A stretch of 64,000 nt of DNA from CAWUIO01 sp963922455 (GTDB lineage: Bacteria > Bacteroidota > Bacteroidia > Cytophagales > Microscillaceae). The notes beneath the pieces are model-generated. The model ran no database searches, had not been told where the DNA came from, and was given only the letters and a program-made list of their open reading frames with translations. The DNA lies in assembly GCA_963922455.1 (NCBI GenBank), contig CAWUIO010000023.1, positions 1-64,000 of the forward strand. The letters run 5' to 3'. Both the position numbers and the translations under genes were made by a program. This document shows positions 44,985-53,257 of the stretch, piece by piece (within the stretch, counting starts at the first letter, position 1; every line of letters begins with the position of its first letter).

Positions 44985-46556
44985 ATGCAAGCTTTTTTTT
45001 ACTTTGTTAGTCAACATGCCTGGGAGATTCTAGAACAAACCCTACAACACTTATATCTGAGTATGTTTGCGCTCTTATTGGCCACTCTCTTGGGTGTATT
45101 CTTGGGGATTGTTTTGACCCGAAACCAGAAATTGTCCTCACCCGTTATTGGTATCCTGGGAGTTATACAAACGATCCCTAGCTTGGCCCTTTTGGGTTTT
45201 ATGCTTCCACTGCTGGGTATCGGCCCCGTACCGGCCATTATTGCTTTATTTCTTTATGCCTTGCTACCTATTGTTCGCAACACGTTTACCGGGATTCAGG
45301 AAGTAGATGCCCGGGTGATTGAGGCCGCCCGCGGTATGGGCATGACCGATCGCCAAATTCTCCAAATGGTTGAGCTGCCTCTGGCTACTCCGGTGATTTT
45401 TGCGGGTATACGGACGGCAGTGGTCATCAATGTGGGAATAGCCACCTTATGCTCCCTCATTGGGGCAGGAGGCTTAGGAGAATATATTTTTAGTGGAATC
45501 GCCCTCGTAAATCCTCAAATGACCTTGGCCGGGGCTATTCCGGCCGCTCTTTTAGCGATTGGCTTAGATTTTATTTTGGGTAAGATCCAAAGTAATATCG
45601 ATCAAATTATCCGCCCGGTCCTGTGGTTTACGGGCCTCCTTTTTCTGGGCGTGTTGGTATATACCGCGCTTCCTTACCTCAACCCCCAAGATGAAATCAT
45701 TGCCGGATTTGATACCGAGTTTAGAGAAAGGCCCGATGGCTATCCCGGCCTCCAAAAAACCTATAAACTTCGCTTTGACCGTACCCTGGATATGGACCCA
45801 GGCTTGATGTACGAGGCTTTACGCAATGGAAAAGTAGATGTAATCAGTGGCTTTGCCACCGAAGGAAAAATAGAGGCTTATGATTTGGAAGTTCTGCAGG
45901 ACGATAAAAATTTCTTCCCGCCTTATTTTGTAGCTCCGGTGGTAAACCAAGCCACATTGGAAAAGTATCCCGAACTCCGTAATATCTTTCAAAAAATATC
46001 TGGTAAAATTCCCGACTCCACGATGCGCCGCTTAAATTTTGAAGTAGATAAGCTCAAGAAAGAACCCCGGGATGTGGCCCGGGCTTTCTTAGCTTCTCTC
46101 AATTTGCCCACAGATCGAGTGGGTCAAGGGGCGGCCGATTTTAGCATCGGAGGCAAGCGCTTCACGGAGCAATACATCTTGTTAGAGATGTTTAAAATGC
46201 TGATTGAGAACCATAGCAATTGGACGGTAGAACTCAAAAACGGGATGGGAGGTACCCAAATTCTGTTTGATGCCGTTCGCTTAGGCGAAATTGATATATA
46301 TCCGGAGTACACGGGCACAGCTTTTCTCGTGATTCTTAAAGCCGATGAAAGCATAAAAAATGCGATCATACAAATGCCTGACTCGGTCTACCAGTACGTA
46401 AAGTCCCGTTCCTTAAAAGAATTTCAAGTAAACTGGTTAGCCCCTCTGGGTTTTAACAATACCTATGCCTTGATGATGCGGCGGAAAATGATGGAAGAGA
46501 TGGGGGTAAAAAGTATTTCTGATTTAAAAAACTATCTGGAAAACCGGGGCAAATAA
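44985..46556 (+). CDS. Osmoprotectant ABC permease fused to a circularly permuted substrate-binding domain
   Basis: A 523-residue fusion of the OpuCB/ProW-type permease with an OpuCC-type binding domain for glycine betaine, choline or related compounds. Residues 1-230 form about six membrane helices with the coupling EAA loop EAARGMGMTDRQILQMVELPLATP (about 113-136). The binding domain is permuted: the usual C-terminal lobe (DGYPGLQKTY, MDPGLMYEALRNGKVDV, DDKNFFPPYFVAPVV) comes first at 236-374, and the usual N-terminal lobe (FTEQYILLEMF, GMGGTQILFDAV, IDIYPEYTGTA, GFNNTYAL, SDLKNYL) follows at 384-523. No ATPase gene lies next to it. It is 84 bp downstream of the dehydrogenase gene. Confidence 0.9.
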   Translation: MQAFFYFVSQHAWEILEQTLQHLYLSMFALLLATLLGVFLGIVLTRNQKLSSPVIGILGVIQTIPSLALLGFMLPLLGIGPVPAIIALFLYALLPIVRNTFTGIQEVDARVIEAARGMGMTDRQILQMVELPLATPVIFAGIRTAVVINVGIATLCSLIGAGGLGEYIFSGIALVNPQMTLAGAIPAALLAIGLDFILGKIQSNIDQIIRPVLWFTGLLFLGVLVYTALPYLNPQDEIIAGFDTEFRERPDGYPGLQKTYKLRFDRTLDMDPGLMYEALRNGKVDVISGFATEGKIEAYDLEVLQDDKNFFPPYFVAPVVNQATLEKYPELRNIFQKISGKIPDSTMRRLNFEVDKLKKEPRDVARAFLASLNLPTDRVGQGAADFSIGGKRFTEQYILLEMFKMLIENHSNWTVELKNGMGGTQILFDAVRLGEIDIYPEYTGTAFLVILKADESIKNAIIQMPDSVYQYVKSRSLKEFQVNWLAPLGFNNTYALMMRRKMMEEMGVKSISDLKNYLENRGK

Positions 46557-46604
46557 AGCTGTAAATCACGCTAGATGCTTAACATAGGAAATCATCTATC
46601 AAAT

Positions 46605-47330
46605 ATGAATCTACGAAGTATTGTATGTTTGCTAAGCATCACTTGCTTTTTAAGCTGTAAGCCCCCCTCCTCCTTGCAGGGCAAAAGGATTCTTGTATTT
46701 TCCAAGACCGAAGGTTTTCGCCATAGTTCCATCCCAAGGGGGCAAGAAGCCATCCGTGATCTTGCCCAAGCAGAAGAATGGGGCCTAACATTTACAGAAG
46801 ACGCTACTCTTTTTCAAAGCGATACACTTGAGCAGTATAGTGCCCTTGTATTTCTAAGTACGACGGGGGATGTCCTCAATGATGCTCAACAGGCAGCCAT
46901 GGAAGCTTTTATACGCTCGGGAAAAGGATTTGTGGGTATACACTCGGCCTCTGATACGGAGTATGATTGGCCTTGGTACGGGGGCTTGGTAGGGGCATAT
47001 TTTGACGGGCACCCGCGCATCCAAGAAGCCGCCATCCAGCGATTTATAGACTCAGGCTTGGGAGTAGAAAATTTACCCTCACCCTGGATCCGAGTAGATG
47101 AGTGGTATAATTTCCGGGACATCAGTCCCGATATTCAACCCCTACTCTGCCTGGATGAGACGACCTACGAGGGAGGTACTTTAGATGACTTCCATCCCAT
47201 ATCATGGTATCAGGCCTATGATGGAGGCCGTTCTTTTTACACTGGTATGGGGCACAGTGAGGAGTCTTTTTCGGAGGAACTGTTTTTACAGCATCTGCGC
47301 AACGGAATGCGGTATGCGGTGGGAGAATAA
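46605..47330 (+). CDS. ThuA-like (trehalose utilisation/glutamine amidotransferase-like) lipoprotein
   Basis: A 241-residue protein starting MNLRSIVCLLSITCFLSC, a lipoprotein signal peptide. The rest is a ThuA domain (class I glutamine amidotransferase-like fold) with ILVFSKTEGFRHSSIPRG, SALVFLSTTGDVLNDAQQAAMEAFIRSGKGFVGIHSASDTEYDWPWYGGLVGAYFDGHP and GRSFYTGMGHS. ThuA proteins are linked to sugar metabolism, but the reaction is not known. An upstream ATG at 46575 exists; 46605 is chosen because the signal peptide then begins at residue 1. Confidence 0.85.
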   Translation: MNLRSIVCLLSITCFLSCKPPSSLQGKRILVFSKTEGFRHSSIPRGQEAIRDLAQAEEWGLTFTEDATLFQSDTLEQYSALVFLSTTGDVLNDAQQAAMEAFIRSGKGFVGIHSASDTEYDWPWYGGLVGAYFDGHPRIQEAAIQRFIDSGLGVENLPSPWIRVDEWYNFRDISPDIQPLLCLDETTYEGGTLDDFHPISWYQAYDGGRSFYTGMGHSEESFSEELFLQHLRNGMRYAVGE

Positions 47331-47403
47331 GCACGTACTTGTGTCAATCTTTGTATATTTCTTGCCATCCAGTTCACTTCCAATCGAGAGCTTTTTTTCT
47401 TTT

Positions 47404-47534
47404 GGCTTAGGGATGGAACGGCCTGTTTGAGCTCGTGTCGGCCAGTGGGGAGAGGCAGCGAGTAGTGACAGCCCGACCCGCGCTATGCCTACCTTTTAAG
47501 GCAATCCATTTTTCCTTTGCGCGGGGAAGCTCCA
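47404..47534 (+). repeat. Intergenic palindromic element, CCCGCGC/GCGCGGG stem
   Basis: A full-length copy between converging genes, 74 bp after the ThuA gene stop. It ends GGGGAAGCTCC, a one-base change from the usual GAAGCCCC. Confidence 0.8.
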
Positions 47535-47600
47535 TATATTGATAATTCAAACCTAGTAGCGTATCTTTCCTAAGCTGCGCATATACCCTGTCTTGCTTAC

Positions 47601-47966
47601 CTATTTTCTCTTAGTAAGTAATAAATAGGCCAAGGCAAGATGCCCTAAATTTAGGGAAAACTGCCATACATTAAATTGATCTCGTATATGGGCTTCGGTT
47701 ACTTGGGGAGAAAAGGCCATCAGAATTGGCGTCAAAAAGCGAATAAACACCCAAAAACATAAGAAAACAGCCCATACTATACTTCCAACCCGGAACCATG
47801 TGCGTAAAGATAGTAACTCCACTAGGATAAAATAAAGGAGAAATGCAGCAGGAATCCACAAGGGAAGATAGCTGCCAATGAAGGCATAGCGCAGTCCCCG
47901 GAAAAGTAGGTAAATAAAACTGCTATACAATATAACCCGGTAGGGCTTAGGGGGCATCGTTTTCAT
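47601..47966 (-). CDS. Small membrane protein, unknown function
   Basis: A 121-residue protein with about four hydrophobic helices (FIYLLFRGLRYAFIG, IPAAFLLYFILVELLSL, SIVWAVFLCFWVFIRFLTPILMAF and SLNLGHLALAYLLL). Its start overlaps the end of the M28 peptidase gene by 20 bp, or 11 bp if the second ATG is used, so it is translationally linked. I do not recognise the family. Confidence 0.6.
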   Translation of the reverse strand: MKTMPPKPYRVILYSSFIYLLFRGLRYAFIGSYLPLWIPAAFLLYFILVELLSLRTWFRVGSIVWAVFLCFWVFIRFLTPILMAFSPQVTEAHIRDQFNVWQFSLNLGHLALAYLLLTKRK

Positions 47967-48861
47967 GACTTATCAGGGTTTTGATAACTTCATAAACAAG
48001 TTGTGTGGAAGTTGCTAAGAAGTCAAAGTTAACGGTATCGTACGTATCTTGAGGGGTATCTTTGTAGGGGGCAAAGTCTCCTCCGGCGTATTCATCGGTG
48101 ATGCCCATAGCATTAAAGCCATAATCACGAAAGGCTTCGTGATCGGAGGCGTTTACTTTTGTGGTATATACCGGAATGTTCATCTGTTTCGCTACCCGAC
48201 GATATAAAGTATCGAGAGCGGGACTTGGGCTTTCCAATTCAACGGCCTTATCCCCATCTCCATCCCATCCAATGGTGTCAAAGGTGTGCACAGAATGTAT
48301 TTTCAACTTTTCATCTTTTAAAAATTGCGCAAAAGCCCGGCTTCCATTTAGGTGTTCTTCTTCTTGGTCAAAGAAGGTCACGATGAGGTTTCGTTTACGA
48401 ACTTGCAGGGACCGCATTTGATGCAAAACGGTATATATCAATGCAAGTCCACTTCCATTGTCAATAGCCCCAGGGCAATTAAGCTCCGTGTCGAAGTGAG
48501 CCCCAATAAGCACATATTCCTCACTTTTTTGGGTAGCGGGGAGTATGGTATATACATTGGCTCCTTGAAAAGGGTCAAAAAACAAATCGATCAATGGATG
48601 GATATTGGGCTGAACATACGCTTGTCGTTTTGCTTCCAAACCTAATTCCTCTATCCGCGCAATTAAATACCTCCGGGCTTGCGCCCTTTCTGTACTTGAG
48701 CTTCTTGCTTTTAGCTTAGGTTGGGCAGTACTTGAAGAATACCCACTTAAATGGGCAATAAACTCCTTCTGTAAGGGAGTATATTTCCAAACTTGGGCCA
48801 AGGAAGGAGGAGATGTAAGGCAAAGGTAGCAAGCCAAGGCTAGAGTAAATATTTGATTCAT
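47947..48861 (-). CDS. Secreted M28 family zinc metallopeptidase
   Basis: A 304-residue peptidase with a signal peptide (MNQIFTLALACYLCLTSPPSLAQ). The two-zinc site of M28 enzymes is recognisable in IGAHFDTE (His, Asp), GAIDNGSGLA (Asp), DQEEEHLNGS (Glu-Glu), FDTIGWDGDGD (Asp) and NASDHEAF (His). M28 members are aminopeptidases or glutaminyl cyclases; NASDHEAFRDYGFNAMGI fits both, so the reaction is open. The ATG at 48861 is chosen because it starts the signal peptide and leaves 4 bp to the upstream acetyltransferase gene. Confidence 0.85.
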   Translation of the reverse strand: MNQIFTLALACYLCLTSPPSLAQVWKYTPLQKEFIAHLSGYSSSTAQPKLKARSSSTERAQARRYLIARIEELGLEAKRQAYVQPNIHPLIDLFFDPFQGANVYTILPATQKSEEYVLIGAHFDTELNCPGAIDNGSGLALIYTVLHQMRSLQVRKRNLIVTFFDQEEEHLNGSRAFAQFLKDEKLKIHSVHTFDTIGWDGDGDKAVELESPSPALDTLYRRVAKQMNIPVYTTKVNASDHEAFRDYGFNAMGITDEYAGGDFAPYKDTPQDTYDTVNFDFLATSTQLVYEVIKTLISHENDAP

Positions 48862-48865
48862 CGTA

Positions 48866-49360
48866 TTAAAAATAACGGTACACTTCATGGCGCCCAAAGT
48901 CTAATAATTCTATTATTCCATCCAATTTGGCTCCTATTTTTTGGGCTAATCGTTTGGAAGGCATATTGGCCGGGTCAATATAGCTCACTAATGAAGAAAG
49001 TTTGGCCGTTTTTAAAGCAAAATCTTTGACAGCCAGCCCAGCTTCCAGACCATAGCCTTTCCCTTGCCCTTTGGGCAAGAGCCAATATCCTAGCTCTGGT
49101 TCCGGCCAAGGGGTAGAATTCCAGAGCCCAACCGTACCGATCAGCGAATCACTTGACTTTTCGTGAACGGCTAAGTAAGAATATCCCAAAAGTGAATAAT
49201 GCCCCATATAACTTGCCATCAAACGCCACGCTTCTTTGGGCGATTTAATACCACCCACATAACGAGCCTGTTCCTCCGCCGAAAAAAATTGGGTAAAGAT
49301 CGGAATATCTTTCAAGCCCCACATGCTGAAATATAAGCGTTCGGTTTCTAGATCTAGCAT
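48866..49360 (-). CDS. GNAT acetyltransferase, RimJ/RimL-like
   Basis: A 164-residue N-acetyltransferase. LDLETERLYFSMW is the typical RimL-like N-terminus, ELGYWLLPKGQGKGYGLEAGLAV contains the Q/RxxGxG/A acetyl-CoA loop, and YIDPANMPSKRLAQKIGAKLDG is the C-terminal signature. Family substrates are ribosomal or other protein N-termini and small amines. It heads a tight minus-strand set with the M28 peptidase and a membrane protein. Confidence 0.88.
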   Translation of the reverse strand: MLDLETERLYFSMWGLKDIPIFTQFFSAEEQARYVGGIKSPKEAWRLMASYMGHYSLLGYSYLAVHEKSSDSLIGTVGLWNSTPWPEPELGYWLLPKGQGKGYGLEAGLAVKDFALKTAKLSSLVSYIDPANMPSKRLAQKIGAKLDGIIELLDFGRHEVYRYF

Positions 49361-49533
49361 ACTTTACATGTCATAAAAATGGCTAAATACTTGATTAAAT
49401 TGGCCCGATTGTTCCGAATGAATTATATCCCCTGCCCTTGAGAAGCAGGCACCATTTGGTTGTTACCGCTTCGTTTTCCCCCTCTTTGCCTAGTGGTAGA
49501 TCGTATAGCAAGTCCGCTTAGCCCTGCGAAAAT

Positions 49534-49562
49534 AAAAAAAGCCCCAAGTGTTTACTAGGGGC
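49534..49562 (-). terminator. Rho-independent terminator of the 164-residue secreted protein gene
   Basis: GCCCC (49541-49545) pairs with GGGGC (49558-49562). On the minus strand the hairpin is followed by a T-run (complement of 49534-49540). It lies 26 bp after the stop at 49588. Confidence 0.65.
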
Positions 49563-49587
49563 CTGGCAAAATACTTAAGTATTTTAC

Positions 49588-50082
49588 CTATTCTTCTTCC
49601 ACTTCAACCCCCATCAAGGCAAGATACAACACCATCAAGACCCGGTCTTTGAACAATTCATCCTTAGGATCAAGGAAGAGGTCTTTTTTCTCCCCATCCA
49701 CGAGGAGGTCTCCGGTTGAGGCAAAAGATAAGACTTTTCCACTCTTATAGTCTTTAATGCCCTTGGGGGTCAACTGGGCCATTTTCTCCTTCTTGGGGCT
49801 CATCAAGGTGTTTTCTTTGGCAATAAACTCGGCCACTACTTGCCCCTCCTCACCATAAAATCGTACATTTTGTCCATCCTTACCGTTTTCTCCGTATTCT
49901 TCCATACGAGCTTGGGCATTTTCCATATTTTCAAAAAAGATTTTGCCATCTACGGTGATCGTAAAGCGAACTTTGCCCTCGGCATCTTTAAGCTTTATTT
50001 GCGCTTGAGTACTCGAAGTCAAACATAGAAGCCCGAACACAATAAGAACATTGCAGGTCAAAAATAAATGGGTGATACGCAT
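49588..50082 (-). CDS. Secreted protein, unknown function
   Basis: A 164-residue protein starting MRITHLFLTCNVLIVFGLLCL with a signal peptide cleaved near TQAQIKL. The mature part has a short beta segment (KVRFTITVDGKIFFEN), a charged stretch (RMEEYGENGKDGQNVRF) and an acidic end. It reads like the small periplasmic proteins common in Bacteroidota, without a named family. The frame extends to 50211 but that part precedes the signal peptide. Confidence 0.6.
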   Translation of the reverse strand: MRITHLFLTCNVLIVFGLLCLTSSTQAQIKLKDAEGKVRFTITVDGKIFFENMENAQARMEEYGENGKDGQNVRFYGEEGQVVAEFIAKENTLMSPKKEKMAQLTPKGIKDYKSGKVLSFASTGDLLVDGEKKDLFLDPKDELFKDRVLMVLYLALMGVEVEEE

Positions 50083-50286
50083 GCTTTTGTTAATATAAGG
50101 GTGATTATTCAGAAAACCTTTCAAATAAGTACTTGTATACTTAGTATAACGAGAAACGTAAACTTTTGGATAAGTGTAGTGCGTATTACTCCTAAAAAAT
50201 GTTAAATACATGGGAAGCTGAGCCTGCCTGCTTTTGATATGAAAACAAACCTAAAAGTGCCCACTACCGCCCCGCATCCCCCATCC

Positions 50287-50347
50287 CACAGGCCTGCCGC
50301 GGCTCAGACATACCACCCGCATGGCCCTTTCGGTCTTCACCCGCTCC
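50287..50347. repeat. 61-bp repeat family B, copy 1
   Basis: CACAGGCCTGCCGCGGCTC through CTTCACCCGCTCC is identical over 61 bp to the copy at 54607-54667 and unlike the main element. It is GC-rich in an otherwise unannotated 550-bp gap (50083-50634). Confidence 0.75.
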
Positions 50348-50607
50348 TATAAGTTTTTGACTCAAAGAAGAACATGCTTTTCCCTCAATGCTTTCAACTT
50401 AAGAAAAAGTTTATAGGAAGCTGGGGCACAATTGTATGGTGTCCGCATCTTTTCGGTCATTTGTAAGGCCCGGGTTTGGATTGGCTTCCACTAAGTTGGC
50501 GGCAGTGTGCTTCTCCCTAGGGCCACCGATTCGGTTTACATCCCAGGTTTAATGGTACATTCTATCCTCACTTTAGGGTTCTGAAGTTAAATTTACCATT
50601 GATGGAA

Positions 50608-50615
50608 TAGTTTTG
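50608..50615 (+). promoter_or_regulatory. Possible -7 box of the GNAT gene at 50635
   Basis: TAGTTTTG matches TAnnTTTG and lies 19 bp before the ATG. No upstream TTG at the usual distance is seen. Confidence 0.35.
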
Positions 50616-50634
50616 AACCAAAATTAGTAAACCG

Positions 50635-51153
50635 ATGGGCAAGAATCTGTACAACTTAAGCCTACAAAAAATCCGTAAGGACCATTGCCAGGTCATAAGC
50701 GAGGCTTTTTCTCAGCAAGGCTGGCACAAACCCAAGGCACAGTTTGAAACATACCTCCACTACCAAGAAGAAGGTTTGCGGGATATTATCATAGCCGAAT
50801 TGGATGGGGTATTTGCGGGCTACCTTACGATATTGTGGCAGTCTGATTATATTCCCTTTCAAAAACGGGGCATTCCAGAAATAGTAGATTTTAATGTCTT
50901 ACAAAAATACCAAAGGCTGGGCATCGGGAGTGCCTTAATGGATGAAGCAGAACGACGTATGAAAGCCGTATCTGCTTATGCCGGTATTGGCTTCGGGCTG
51001 AGCCAGGATTATGGCCCTGCTCAAATCCTGTACATCAAGCGAAAATATATTCCCGATGGCAGGGGCTTGGTACAAAATTCCCAGCCTCTGCAGTATGGTG
51101 ATCTCGTTACCATAAACGATGACTTAGTTTTTTATCTGATCAAAGAATTGTAA
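50635..51153 (+). CDS. GNAT family acetyltransferase
   Basis: A 172-residue N-acetyltransferase. IIIAELDGVFAGYLTILWQSDY and EIVDFNVLQKYQRLGIGSALMDEAERRMKA contain the acetyl-CoA loop (QRLGIGSAL). The C-terminal part, GIGFGLSQDYGPAQILYIKRKYIPDGRGL, is common in small GNATs acting on amines or aminoglycosides. The substrate is unknown. It stands alone upstream of the ECF sigma gene. Confidence 0.85.
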   Translation: MGKNLYNLSLQKIRKDHCQVISEAFSQQGWHKPKAQFETYLHYQEEGLRDIIIAELDGVFAGYLTILWQSDYIPFQKRGIPEIVDFNVLQKYQRLGIGSALMDEAERRMKAVSAYAGIGFGLSQDYGPAQILYIKRKYIPDGRGLVQNSQPLQYGDLVTINDDLVFYLIKEL

Positions 51154-51243
51154 ATCATAACGCTCAGTCCATCAAAAAATAAGGCTAGAAGCTTACATAC
51201 ACGTTGGGTTATTGCCATGGGCAGCCCCAAATAATTTTCCTAA

Positions 51244-51276
51244 CTTTTGTAACACATTGTTTTTTTCTTCATCCAA
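51244..51276 (+). promoter_or_regulatory. ECF-type promoter of the sigma factor gene (autoregulation)
   Basis: CTTTTGTAACAC (51244-51255), 14 bp, CATCCAA (51270-51276). The same two blocks with the same spacing occur upstream of the next gene at 52240-52272. AAC to CATC is 16 bp, the usual geometry of ECF promoters. The ATG is 17 bp downstream of the second block. Confidence 0.65.
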
Positions 51277-51293
51277 TAAGAAAAGTTCTGTCT

Positions 51294-52169
51294 ATGTTAC
51301 ATCCATTTAGTCGCAAATATTCTGAAAAAAACGATCAAGAATTGGTCAAAAAAGCCCTGGAAGGAGACCGCAAGGCCCTGGATAGCCTTATCCAAGTGCA
51401 CCAACCCTTTATTTATAATGTGGCATGGAAGATGGCCCATAGCCCTGACGATGCCGCCGACTTAACTCAAGAGACCCTTATCAAAGTAATCACTAAGCTC
51501 TCGCAATTTGATTTTAAGAGTTCTTTTCGTACCTGGCTGTACCGCATCGTGGTCAATGAATTTCTCCAAAGTAAGCGCCGCCAAAGAGAAGAAATATTTA
51601 GCACTCTCGAAGAATATGGCCAAACCCTCGATGCAGTACCCAATCCTGAATTGACCCAGGAAGAAGAAATCGAGCTAGCCGAAGCCAGTAAAGAAATGCA
51701 ATTCCGCTGCCTATCGGGAATGTTGATGTGCCTTAGCCGGGAGCAACGATTGATCTACATCCTAGGAGATACCCTAGGCATAGATCATAACTTGGGAGCC
51801 GAAATCTTTGATACCAGCCCGCAAAACTTCCGGGTAAAACTCCACCGGGCCCGTAAGGACCTATACAATTTTATGGAAAACAAATGTGGCTTAGTAAATA
51901 AGAGAAACCCTTGCCGTTGCCCTAAAAAAGCCAAGGCCCTGATGCAACAAGGAGCCTTAAACCCCGAACGGATGGAGTTTAATCAGGGTTTCAAGGCCAA
52001 AATTGCCGGTTTTGTGAACCAAAATCACGATAATGTCCGGGAAAACCTCTTGGATAAGCATACCTTCCTCTACCAAGGACATCCGGCCAAATCTAATTTT
52101 GACAAAGAAACCATCACCGATTTTATACTACATGATCGGGAATTGATGAAGTACTTATCCGTCAAATGA
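51294..52169 (+). CDS. ECF-type RNA polymerase sigma factor with C-terminal Cys motif
   Basis: A 291-residue sigma factor. Region 2 is at about residues 25-95 (DSLIQVHQPFIYNVAWKMAHSPDDAADLTQETLIKV and FRTWLYRIVVNEFLQSKRR) and region 4 at about 135-190 (LSREQRLIYILGDTLGIDHNLGAEIFDTSPQNFRVKLHRARKDL). An 85-residue extension begins with CGLVNKRNPCRCPKK (C198, C207, C209), which may bind a metal. Such extensions occur in anti-sigma-independent ECF groups. The start at 51294 is chosen; the longer frame to 51204 would run through the putative promoter. The genes downstream are likely targets. Confidence 0.88.
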   Translation: MLHPFSRKYSEKNDQELVKKALEGDRKALDSLIQVHQPFIYNVAWKMAHSPDDAADLTQETLIKVITKLSQFDFKSSFRTWLYRIVVNEFLQSKRRQREEIFSTLEEYGQTLDAVPNPELTQEEEIELAEASKEMQFRCLSGMLMCLSREQRLIYILGDTLGIDHNLGAEIFDTSPQNFRVKLHRARKDLYNFMENKCGLVNKRNPCRCPKKAKALMQQGALNPERMEFNQGFKAKIAGFVNQNHDNVRENLLDKHTFLYQGHPAKSNFDKETITDFILHDRELMKYLSVK

Positions 52170-52190
52170 TTCCTAAGACGGACTCCTTTA

Positions 52191-52225
52191 AAAGTCCTGG
52201 GCCTTTGGCCCAGGACTTTTTTTAT
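52191..52225 (+). terminator. Strong rho-independent terminator of the sigma factor gene
   Basis: AAAGTCCTGGGCC, loop TTT, GGCCCAGGACTTT (13 bp of perfect pairing), followed by TTTTATAA. It lies 22 bp after the sigma stop codon, so the next gene needs its own promoter. Confidence 0.9.
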
Positions 52226-52239
52226 AATTTCTCCCTCCC

Positions 52240-52272
52240 CTTTTGTAACACCTGCTCCCTTCTCCCATCCAA
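52240..52272 (+). promoter_or_regulatory. ECF-type promoter of the SRPBCC gene
   Basis: CTTTTGTAACAC (52240-52251), 14 bp, CATCCAA (52266-52272), identical in both blocks and spacing to the sequence upstream of the sigma gene. It lies between the sigma terminator and the SRPBCC start codon. Confidence 0.65.
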
Positions 52273-52302
52273 GTAGTGTAAGCCAATAAATAAAATAGTA
52301 AC

Positions 52303-52806
52303 ATGATGGAATTCAAGCAAGAAGTATGGGCCAATCAATCGGTCAGCGAGGTCTGGCAGATTTTGGGAAATGACTACGCCAATGCCCACAAATGGGCCGC
52401 CGGACTCTACCATTCGGAAGGAATGGGACAGCCCCAACTCGAAGGGGCCTCGTGTAATACCCGCAGTTGTGATACTTCTTCCGGCAAGATTAAGGAAGAA
52501 ATCCGGGTGTTTGATCCAGCCAACTACGTGCTGGCCTACGAGGTAATTGATGGCTTTCCCTTCTTTGTGGATACCGCCGTAAACCGCTGGTCTTTACACC
52601 CCCAGGGGGACAAGACACTCATCAAAATGCACTTGACCATGAAAACCAAAGGCCTTGTGGGTTTCTTGATGGCACCTATGATGAAGCTACAAATCAATAA
52701 GGTTACCCGCGATGCCGTAGCCGACCTAAAATACTATGTAGAACACGGAGTACCCAGTCCGCAAAAAGCCCGAGAAATGGCCAAGCGGCAAAAGCAAGTA
52801 GCTTAA
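52303..52806 (+). CDS. SRPBCC (START/polyketide cyclase-like) protein
   Basis: A 167-residue cytosolic protein of the SRPBCC ligand-binding superfamily. VWANQSVSEVWQILGNDYANAHKWAAGL is the typical N-terminal beta-helix, with a long C-terminal helix (MAPMMKLQINKVTRDAVADLKYYVEHG) closing the cavity. Family members bind hydrophobic ligands such as lipids or polyketides; no catalytic site is evident. It follows the sigma gene behind a terminator and a matching ECF promoter, and starts an apparent operon with a SnoaL-like gene 40 bp downstream. Confidence 0.8.
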   Translation: MMEFKQEVWANQSVSEVWQILGNDYANAHKWAAGLYHSEGMGQPQLEGASCNTRSCDTSSGKIKEEIRVFDPANYVLAYEVIDGFPFFVDTAVNRWSLHPQGDKTLIKMHLTMKTKGLVGFLMAPMMKLQINKVTRDAVADLKYYVEHGVPSPQKAREMAKRQKQVA

Positions 52807-52846
52807 TTTCTAAAGTTCTTTTTAATCACCTAAAAACGAAGCACTC

Positions 52847-53206
52847 ATGCAGATGCAAGACATCGCTCAGCGATTACACCATTTAGTAAAAACCGGAGAG
52901 TATTTTACGGCGTATGATGAGCTGTTCAGTCCTGAAGTAGTAGCCCTAGAGCCTCAATTGGCCGCTATGGGTCTAGAAGAAGTTCAAGGATTGGATGCGG
53001 TAAAGAAAAAAGTAGCCCAATTGGGCGAAGGAATTGCCGAGCTAGTTAGCCGGGAAATGTCAGACCCCATCGTTACCGGGTCATACATCGCTTTTACCAA
53101 CAAGGTACACGCCAAGCTCAAAGATGGACAAGATTTCCGTTTGGATGAGATATGCCTCTACCGAGTAGAAGACGGCAAGATCATCTCGGAAGAGTTTGTT
53201 TACTAA
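52847..53206 (+). CDS. SnoaL/NTF2-like protein
   Basis: A 119-residue protein with the SnoaL-like alpha+beta cone fold: an N-terminal helix pair (IAQRLHHLVKTGEYFTAYDELFSPEVVALEP), then strands VSREMSDPIVTGSYIAFTNKVHAKL and FRLDEICLYRVEDGKIISEEFVY at the end. Proteins like this are isomerases, cyclases or non-catalytic ligand binders. It sits between two SRPBCC genes in the putative ECF regulon. The reaction is unknown. Confidence 0.78.
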   Translation: MQMQDIAQRLHHLVKTGEYFTAYDELFSPEVVALEPQLAAMGLEEVQGLDAVKKKVAQLGEGIAELVSREMSDPIVTGSYIAFTNKVHAKLKDGQDFRLDEICLYRVEDGKIISEEFVY

Positions 53207-53257
53207 AACCGATTAACCGTGAAAAACCTCTTTAATTTAAATTCTAAATCAATAATC

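Noticed and set aside
142..47534. CRISPR array interpretation of the repeated sequences
   Set aside because: The copies are kilobases apart, in both orientations, without regular spacers and without cas genes.
49418..49520. tRNA-like stretch (GCCTAGTGGTAG segment)
   Set aside because: Only a D-arm-like fragment is visible; no complete cloverleaf or T-arm follows.
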